Origin: Filosporella fistucella
Lineage: Eukaryota > Ascomycota > Leotiomycetes > Helotiales
Direction of reading: 5' to 3'
Length of the DNA: 64,000 nucleotides
Assembly (NCBI GenBank): GCA_030077755.1
Contig: JAQJZZ010000007.1
Location: 1,116,001 to 1,180,000, forward strand
The notes below the pieces were generated by a model, which saw nothing but the letters and a program-made list of their open reading frames with translations, was not told where the DNA came from and did no database searches. Below are positions 56,957 to 64,000 of this stretch, one piece after another. Positions within the stretch are counted from its first letter, which is position 1, and each line of letters opens with the position of its first letter. The translations under genes and the position numbers were made by a program.

Positions 56957-59956
56957 TCGTTATGAGGTATTTTGCACCCTCAAATGATATCCTCCTGTTT
57001 CACGGCTTTTGATCACCGTCGAATTCGGCAGCCTCGATTACTTAATTATTGCATATTGGTCGGCGCACATATGGTAACTTATTGCATAAATGGTTTAGGC
57101 GGCTGGAGTTTGGGTATTGTCTTCTTGCTCACTTTGGCTCCTGGGCAATATTGTATTTTTGCGGTCAGGGTTATAAAGGTTAGGGAGCCTCTGGGCCGGA
57201 TTCGGGACAAGGAGCAGTCTAATTGGATTTGGATGGGCCCTTTGAACTGGATCTCAAGGTTCAACGAATTTACGGCTTTGGAATGGGGAGTCAAGATAAG
57301 GACGTGTGGAGAAATGAGTGCGAGGGCCAGCAGGCAGTGTTTGGAACCACCTGATGATTGTGATTGGCAGCACGGATATGAAAAAGTATATAGATCTCTG
57401 CCATATCAAAGTCTCTTGAAATCACATTCCGTTTATCATATTTACGAGTGCAATGAATGTGAAGAGGCTGAAGCCCAGTCTCTTTGAAGTTCTCTCCCTT
57501 ATCATTTCACTTTCAGACTCAGTCAGATTTCATTCTGACCTACATTTTCGATTCACAAGATACTAACCCCACAATCAGACAACGATATCACATCACACAA
57601 CAGTTCGTACTACAGTAATACATGCCAGAATAGTCATGTTGCACAACGTCGCCTGGCTGCTTACTGCCTAAGCGACCCCCTCCTCAACGTCCACCATACC
57701 TATCCTCCAACAGCCTCCTATTCTATCGCCCGACACCTCGCACCATCAACACCCCGACAAGTTCTCTCCTCTTCTGCAAGCCTTTTCCGCATATGCAATT
57801 TTTTTTATCCAAGCCGATAGAGTAGCAGGAGCTCGTCCGCGTGCCGGCCGAGGTCTAGAGCAGTGAGGCGACTTCGGCTAGAAAATGGCAGGCCGAGAAA
57901 TCCCGGAGTCGTGAGGTTTTGTAAGAGCATGAGAATTTATCCGGTGTGCGAGCAAAGTTTATTTCAAGTCTAAAAGTATCTTCGTCTTCGCCTTCCCGCG
58001 GTTGGCTAGAAGGTTTTACCGATTTGGGATAGGGAGGGCGATCTCACTGGTCGTTGCTACGCTGGTAGACGTTGGATGTGCAGAACGTGGTTGAGGGTTA
58101 GACATGGGTATGATATCATGATCTTCGACACGTTGTGAAGTTGTGAGATAAGAGGCACAAATTGGCTGTTTCTAGTGTGAGATGAAAACAGGGGCATGTG
58201 GAGAGCTGTACGAATTTGCACGGTTTTGATTATTCAGGTTTTTTCTGTTTCGATATCAATTTTCACCGCTACTATGTCGATGTTGCGTGGCTGACTGTTA
58301 GGCCAAAGGTAAAGCTGCTTATACTTTTTTGCAACGTGCATTGTTTACGGCCGTCGCCGAAGAATGGAATCAACGCCATTGGAGACATCCTCCGGGCTGA
58401 AAGAGGAACTGCATTTTGCATTGACCTCTTGCTGTGTGGTTTGGAGTGCGGGGAAATGCGGAGTGACTTTCTCTGCACCGCGGAGAGGGCAGGAAGAGGA
58501 TCATGCATCCATCATCGACTTGGTTTTCTTGTGATGACATTGACGAGGAGTTTGTTACGCAGGTTGGGGTCTGTGGCTGTGTCAGTGACACATGTGAAAT
58601 GGAGTCTCGATCACGGGCAAGCATGGTTCGACGTTGATGCGTGAAGGAGGAGTATCGAGCGGCCGAGCTCATTTTGAGTTTGGAAGACTCGGGGATTTAT
58701 GAGAGGCTGATGGACGTGCGTGGCTCCGTCGAAGCTGGATGAGTTCCTAGAGGCTGGCATTCAGCAAAAGGAGGGTTCAGGGTTGAGAGATTTGCAACTG
58801 GGATTTGGGTTGATGAAATTCCAGCGATGTTCTGATGCAAAATGATGTGAGATGCTGTGGAGGCGCCAAATGTTGGTGCTGATATCACACATTATTACCC
58901 TGGTGAGCGAGTTCAGGAGCAAGCGGGGAGCCGGGGAAGTAAACGGTGGAGCCGTCTAGTTTGATACCGATTCCTGCATCTTTTGGCTTTTGCTGAAAAA
59001 ACTGTGAGTTTCCAGCTGTTTAAGCGCATTTTAGCTGCTTGAGAGTGGAGCCACTGTTGGGAACTTACCAAAAGCTCTCTGAATTCTCCGACTTGGGAGG
59101 TCCTAAAATCTCCTCCTCTTATCAGTTTCACGACACCTCGTGTGGTCGTGTTATTCAAGCCATTGAACCTTATCTGAGTCATTGGAGCGGGATAACCTTT
59201 GAAAACTGAATGTAGCTCCAGGTTTGGAGCTCCAATTCACCCGTTCGGGGTATTAAGGGTACGCGGGCAAAAGTTTGTCTAGATACCCCGAAGATATGAG
59301 GTCGGAATGGTTCCGGTAATAGCCGTCCCATCCTACAATTACAGGCTATTGAATGTTTCTAAAATTTGGCGACTTGACCTTGGATGTTGGCTGCTCTTTA
59401 GAGGCGTAACGATATGGCTAGTGAAGCCATGGAAACTTTCGAGAAAGACATCTATCGTTGAGCCTTTTATTTTCGAGTTACAGAAAACAGAGTGCGGCAC
59501 AATAAGTTTGTATGAGCCCAGTCCTTCTTAATCTACTTGCATGCTATAACGTAATTGGACACAATTAGTATGTCGAACTAGGAGGACGTGTAATAAGAAC
59601 TCTAAGGAATTCCATCCACCTGCAGAATGAATGCTATAAAAGGCTAATTCGTTTTCTCTTATGAAAGACTCGACGTTCCAAAAAAGCTTAGTTTTGTCAA
59701 CCTCTATTTTCTTGCTCTGTATGGTTGTTTTGGTCAAGTGCATGGTAAAAGACATTAGGGAATAAAGACAGTGGATCTGAGAAACGTAGCCCCGGTTCCT
59801 CTCCGTCACAAACACAAAAACGCAAATATGGGTATTATTATGCATGAAGATGATGCCAATGAGGTCCAATACTGATCCTTTGACACTCATACATTCTGAA
59901 TAAATCCTGCACAACACAGTTGGTATAACCTCAGACTGAGGGGGCGTGGAGTGCGT
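56957..59956. other. gene-poor interval, first part
   Basis: About 3 kb after REG1 with no supported gene. Frames of 130-170 codons (56972-57487, 58198-58644) have no recognisable family and no matching splice structure. May include an unusually long REG1 3' UTR or noncoding RNA. Confidence 0.4.
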
Positions 59957-60037
59957 AACACACTTAAAATGCCGAACGTGCCTAACGCGCTTAAGACGCC
60001 CAAGGAGTCCAAGACGCTCAAAGCACTGAACGCGAAT
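59957..60037 (+). repeat. degenerate 9-bp tandem repeat, nine units
   Basis: Nine consecutive 9-mers each starting AA: AACACACTT, AAAATGCCG, AACGTGCCT, AACGCGCTT, AAGACGCCC, AAGGAGTCC, AAGACGCTC, AAAGCACTG, AACGCGAAT. Read in one frame they encode a repeating [N/K]-x-[L/P/S] triplet without a stop. No ORF of useful length surrounds it. Confidence 0.6.
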
Positions 60038-63000
60038 ATTTTTGCTTATGCCATTCTAGCTGTGTGTGTCTCAAGTAGAAGATGAATTACTCAACCTTGG
60101 GTTTTCTATCTGTTTCTCTCATGCCAAATAAATTCGGCTACATGCCAAAGAACAAAAGCGGCTTACCCCGCCCTGGTCGCCCAAGTCTTCTTGATTTTGG
60201 TATAATGCATAGCATTCAGTTCAAAGCAAGCAAAACATGGAAGACAAGTTTGATAAATTGAGATAATATACTAGACTGCTAATCTCAAAGTTTAGGAGTC
60301 AGTATATGCTATTGGTAGGTATTATTTTCTGGTTCTATTTCACAGCTGTGCTTTTGCCATGAATCGAGGCGGAAAAACTTCAAATACGCAAAGAGTTGTT
60401 TGAATAATTAACGATATGCGTTCTCTCTTCAGGAATAAGGCCAGTTCAAATGAACTGTATTTGGCAAATTGGCAATCTATTGCACGTTATCTACACAAGT
60501 GTGAAGTGGGAACTCCTTGGTTAACGTAAATCTTTGCAGGCTCCAATTTTCTCATAAGGACAAGTGGTTCAGCAAAAACAACAATCAGTCACCTTAAATT
60601 TTAATTAGTTCTAGGCATAAGTTATACCGGTATCTGCTTTCTCAAGTTTTTTTTTTTTAAAAAAAAAATTTAAGCGGAGGTCAGCCTGTGACTGTTATAA
60701 CCTCACGATTCATTACAGGTGGGGAAAATGAGATTCCAGCTTGCGCTGCTTATTATAATATTTGAAAATAACTAAGTCTAAAACACCTGCCTCTGACCTT
60801 TCTCACGTATTCGTGGCAATTCTGACACCAACATATGATATGATGGCTCCTCTGGCAATATACACTTAGAGAGCATTGAAACAACTTTTACCTTGGCCAC
60901 CTCCTCCGTAATATGCTTTCCGCTACCAATCTCCAAGTTGGTGGCCGAAACCATGAAGAAGTAGCGGCACAGTCTTTGCTTGTATTCTTGTACAAACGAG
61001 AAGAAGTGCCTGGAAGTGCCTAGGAAGGGCTATTTCGGATCTCGACCAGCGAGAACATGCGAGCCGAGAAGACAACATTGCGTCCTTGGGGGACCATGTC
61101 ATTCCTCCTGTGTTCTCCGTACCTTAAACTATATCAGGGAAGGAAAGGAGCATACACTCTGAATAGAGATCGTGGAACGCCCGATTCGTCTGGGTCTGCT
61201 GCCGGAATTTGAGAAGGGGGTCTGTTGAGTTCCAAGTCCGAAGCAACCCGAGACGAATGAAGTTTTGCCCGTTTTTCGTACACTTTCGAGATGTTACTCC
61301 CTTTATATCATATTTGAAATCTTCTATTGATCACACCACTTCCAATACACTTGCTTGAAATTTTGCAAGTGCAAAGAGTGTATGGTTGGCCTGAACCTCT
61401 CCTCCAGAGAAGTAGTCGATGTGAAAACAATATTGCTATACTCTAACTTAGTAAACATGTACATTTTACAGATAGCCTCAGCTTCCTTCACTTACATTAG
61501 CATTCTGGTTTAGCATTTTCCAAACCTCATAGAGCTCTAAGAAGGCGTGTCAGATGCACACGCCGACCCACTTCGATTATACAAGATTAGAAGAGGTAAG
61601 TCTTTTCTGATATCGGAATTACTTGTTTATTCCTAATACAAAGACGAGATTTTTAAGAATGATATTCTCCAATTTCCTCCGAAGTCAAGACGGAAACCGA
61701 ATGTTCTGTCAAAAATCTATAGTGAAGCGGTTTCCCTGTATAGCTTTTAAAATCTACCCCATTCTCTCAACCCGATGCAAAAACCCCTCCATAAACAAAT
61801 ACGTAATCTAACCAACCTGCATACCATCCTTCTTCCATTTCATATCTGATCCCCATCATCTAACCAACCTACTACCTGTCACCTCTCACCTCTACCTCAC
61901 ATCAAATTCTCGTCTCCAAACCACCGGATCGCACCTCACCTCACCCTGCTCAGTAAGCTTACAAGCCTCTCACTGTCTCGCTCTCACATCCCCAGACCGT
62001 AATTGACAAACCTTGTAGACACGAGGAGAAGAAGCATAATCCTTCGAGCTACGCCGCTCGGGTCAGCTGCCAGCACATCATACACGGCGACGTGAAGGCC
62101 GAGGCTGAGGCCGAGGCTCGTGTTTGTCGTGATGGAATTGGGAGATACGAGGCGAAGCGAGATATAGTGCAGGCAAGAGACGAGACAAGATAAATTAGGA
62201 ACGAGAGTTATAAATAGGTGATTTAGGTTTTGGTTCATGTATTGGAGGACTGAGGAAGAACAGAGAATAGTACGAGTATAATACGGGAATATGCAAACAC
62301 TTGCTCAATCGTGCACTGAGAGGTTGAGAGTCAAGGACATGGAATCATCAAAAACAAATAAACACATTCAAGTGAAAGTCGAGAGCAAAACGCAAACATA
62401 TCAATCTCATTCTCGTCATTGTAATACTGTATCTCAACACAAGCAGCTCAGCTCGCTTTAGTTTAGAAAAATATGATACATGATCTTATCTCTCACCCAT
62501 GCCCACTATTTCCTCGCCTCCCCTTTCGCAAGAAGGGCGAAGCAAAAACTAAGCAAATAAGAAAAAAGATAATTGCAAAACAAGAGCCGTCATCATGAGA
62601 AACCAGTTCTGCGCGCTATTCCCTTGCGTGAATATGAATCAGCTGCGCTGCTATCATTCTGTTTTTTGTGAACCGGTGAGGGTTTGTCCTGAGTTCTAAT
62701 CCTTCCATTCCCATCCCTCCCTTCCACCCCTTTCATACCCAAAATCAAAAAGCTTTCATAAACTATATTTCTCCCCCGATTACGAGTCTCGCAAGCCGAA
62801 AGGGAGAAACAAAAAAAGAGCCGACGAAAACGGCAATAGAAGAAGAGAATTTATGAACACGCTAAAGGAAATTCAAATCTGACAAAAGGGGGTATTTCTA
62901 AGCGAGAGACTCTGAGTGGGAAAATGAGTAAAACGAGTGTCCTGTTCAACCACCATACCGTCCATATGCAGCCCGACGACCCAATCCATGCCACCTGCCC

Positions 63001-63195
63001 AGAGAACTCCACCCGCCAAGGTCCTGAGTATCATGTTCTTTAGGAAATGGTCCGGATGCGACCTCAAGTCACAGAGGTAGCGAAAGCAAAAACCAATCCG
63101 TGAAAAGCAAACGCTGTCGTAAACGTCATAACAGACAAATGGACAAACAAATGAGATGTTTTGTAGTTTTAATATGATTGGTAATGTTGACAAGT
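60038..63195. other. gene-poor AT-rich interval upstream of window-end gene
   Basis: No supported gene. A short stretch near 60130-60200 translates to a Gly/Pro/Arg-rich GRPSLLD-like string reminiscent of Tc1-type transposase linkers, but it is too short to call. Contains a T12A10 palindrome (60647-60668), a pyrimidine-rich tract (about 61800-61980), and the probable 3' UTR of HAP2 toward 63195. Confidence 0.4.
60647..60668. repeat. T12A10 homopolymer palindrome
   Basis: A run of 12 T followed directly by 10 A. It is self-complementary and could form a hairpin; such a run is also prone to sequencing or assembly error. Confidence 0.7.
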
Positions 63196-64000
63196 TCAAC
63201 CATCATCATCTGCGTCATCCTCATCGTCGTCCTCGTCTTCAGCGCTGCTTCTGACAGGGGGCGCATTAGGTTTTGACTTTTTGCTGGGTGTTGCGTTATC
63301 TGATTCGGCCTTTCGTTTTGTGCCAGATCCTCCGCCGCTTCCTGATGCTCCTTTTGCAGGTGTTTCAAGCTTCTCGCCATCATCACCATCTCCCTTGGTC
63401 CGTTCAATTTCGGCAACTTCATCAGCGGTCAAGAATCGTCCCCCAGGACCTCTTGGTCTTCTCATCGCATGATTATGTCTGCTTTCATGCAGGTAGGGTT
63501 TTCGGCCTTTCGATGTTAGGCGTAGAGCTTCCTCTAATCTTTGTCTTGCAACACGGCGCTTGAGGATTCGGTGGAATTGTTTTGCGTTGACATATAGCGG
63601 AGATTCTTCCACAGCTCCAGACACAAGCTCAGGAGATTGTGGATGTTGTTGACTCTGTGGCATTGGTGGTACTGAAGGTCGTGGCGCGCCGTGGTTCATG
63701 ATCGGCTGTGAGTTTGGTACGGCGGGACTTCCAACTTGGTTACTCATTCTTCTTCCTTGTTGAACCTGTCCGTGTCCAATCTGGTTGTTCATTTGCTTAG
63801 GCGATCGACGTCCAGCTTCCTGCTTGACAGACACACCTCCACCAAGTCTTGGTGATGTCTGGGGTAGACCAGAGTCGGGAATGGCGTAAGAGTAGCCTTG
63901 TCCAGAAGCCGCAGCTGTCGCAGCCATTGCTGCTGCTTGTGTAGAGAGTTGGTTCATCCCACCATAATGCATACTGGCTTGTGGGACGCCATACGCTGGT
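63196..64000 (-). CDS. HAP2: CCAAT-binding factor subunit HAP2/HapB (NF-YA), partial
   Basis: The frame is open to the window edge, so the N-terminus is missing; the visible part is 267 codons plus stop. The N-terminal portion is Gln/Met/Ala-rich, as in NF-YA activation regions. The conserved NF-YA core is complete: [19 protein letters not shown] (subunit-association helix), then [22 protein letters not shown] sequence ([18 protein letters not shown]), the DNA-contact segment that reads CCAAT, followed by GRFLTADE. The C-terminus is Lys-rich and then acidic ([13 protein letters not shown]). With HapC and HapE it forms the CCAAT-binding complex in the nucleus, and in ascomycetes it recruits HapX for iron control. 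No intron is visible in this part. The first internal ATG is at 63972, but the frame reads on upstream (YGVPQAS before that Met), so the true start lies outside. Confidence 0.93.
   Translation of the reverse strand, partial: PAYGVPQASMHYGGMNQLSTQAAAMAATAAASGQGYSYAIPDSGLPQTSPRLGGGVSVKQEAGRRSPKQMNNQIGHGQVQQGRRMSNQVGSPAVPNSQPIMNHGAPRPSVPPMPQSQQHPQSPELVSGAVEESPLYVNAKQFHRILKRRVARQRLEEALRLTSKGRKPYLHESRHNHAMRRPRGPGGRFLTADEVAEIERTKGDGDDGEKLETPAKGASGSGGGSGTKRKAESDNATPSKKSKPNAPPVRSSAEDEDDDEDDADDDG

Noticed and set aside
58198..58644. 148-codon plus frame in the gene-poor interval
   Set aside because: Odd Cys/Leu-rich composition, no family resemblance and no splice partner.
60130..60210. Possible Tc1 transposase relic (GRPSLLD-like string)
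   Set aside because: Too short, no flanking catalytic motifs or terminal repeats found nearby.

Overview
The window reads as nuclear DNA of a filamentous ascomycete (Pezizomycotina). Protein-coding genes lie on both strands, are interrupted by short GT-AG introns (mostly 45-70 nt) and are separated by long intergenic stretches. Gene types (Zn2Cys6 regulator, fungal-specific-domain regulator, Reg1-type PP1 subunit, fungal GH16, reductive iron uptake pair, HapB-type CCAAT factor) fit this. A Leotiomycete is my guess from overall gene style, not a demonstrated placement. No tRNA, rRNA, CRISPR or prokaryotic operon is visible.

Layout. 0.6-2.5 kb: regulator-like protein with a fungal-specific C-terminal domain (-). 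4.3-5.8 kb: fasciclin membrane protein (+). 6.2-7.5 kb: an apparently complete Tc1/mariner transposon with an open DD34E transposase, terminal inverted repeats and TA target duplication. 7.8-8.9 kb: fructosamine/ketosamine-3-kinase (+), convergent with a cytochrome P450 at 9.1-10.7 kb (-). 11.2-13.2 kb: PP2C phosphatase (-). 13.9-19.5 kb: divergent FET3 (multicopper ferroxidase, -) and FTR1 (iron permease, +) sharing a 2.2 kb intergenic region with three perfect iron-GATA (ATCTGATAA) sites. 21.2-21.5 kb: MITE-like element. 21.6-25 kb: COG8 (-) and a cytosine-deaminase-like amidohydrolase (+), divergent. 25.6-26.7 kb: TLC-domain membrane protein (+). 27.8-28.6 kb: Cys-rich protein of unknown function (-). 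29.4-32.8 kb: large single-pass membrane protein (-). 35.6-37.1 kb: Mnn10-type alpha-1,6-mannosyltransferase (+). 38.6-40.1 kb: Zn2Cys6 regulator (-). 42.9-43.9 kb: secreted GH16 glucanase (+). 44.8-46.5 kb: splicing factor PRP4 (+). 47.6 kb: small coiled-coil ORF. 55.2-57 kb: REG1-like PP1 regulatory subunit (+). 63.2-64 kb: CCAAT-binding factor HAP2/HapB (-), cut by the window end.

Gene-poor intervals (about 47.8-55.1 kb and 57-63.2 kb) hold only doubtful ORFs, short repeat arrays and AT-rich sequence. Functionally, FET3 and FTR1 form one complex for high-affinity iron uptake at the plasma membrane; the GATA sites suggest SreA-type repression, and HapB belongs to the CCAAT complex that works with HapX in iron regulation in other ascomycetes, although its presence here may be coincidental. 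The other genes are mostly unlinked housekeeping or accessory functions. No clear novel multi-gene system was found; the most notable items are the intact transposon, the shared iron promoter, the MITE, an in-frame FTR1 intron encoding a hydrophobic stretch, and small tandem repeats. Exon boundaries were read by eye from splice signals and reading-frame continuity.
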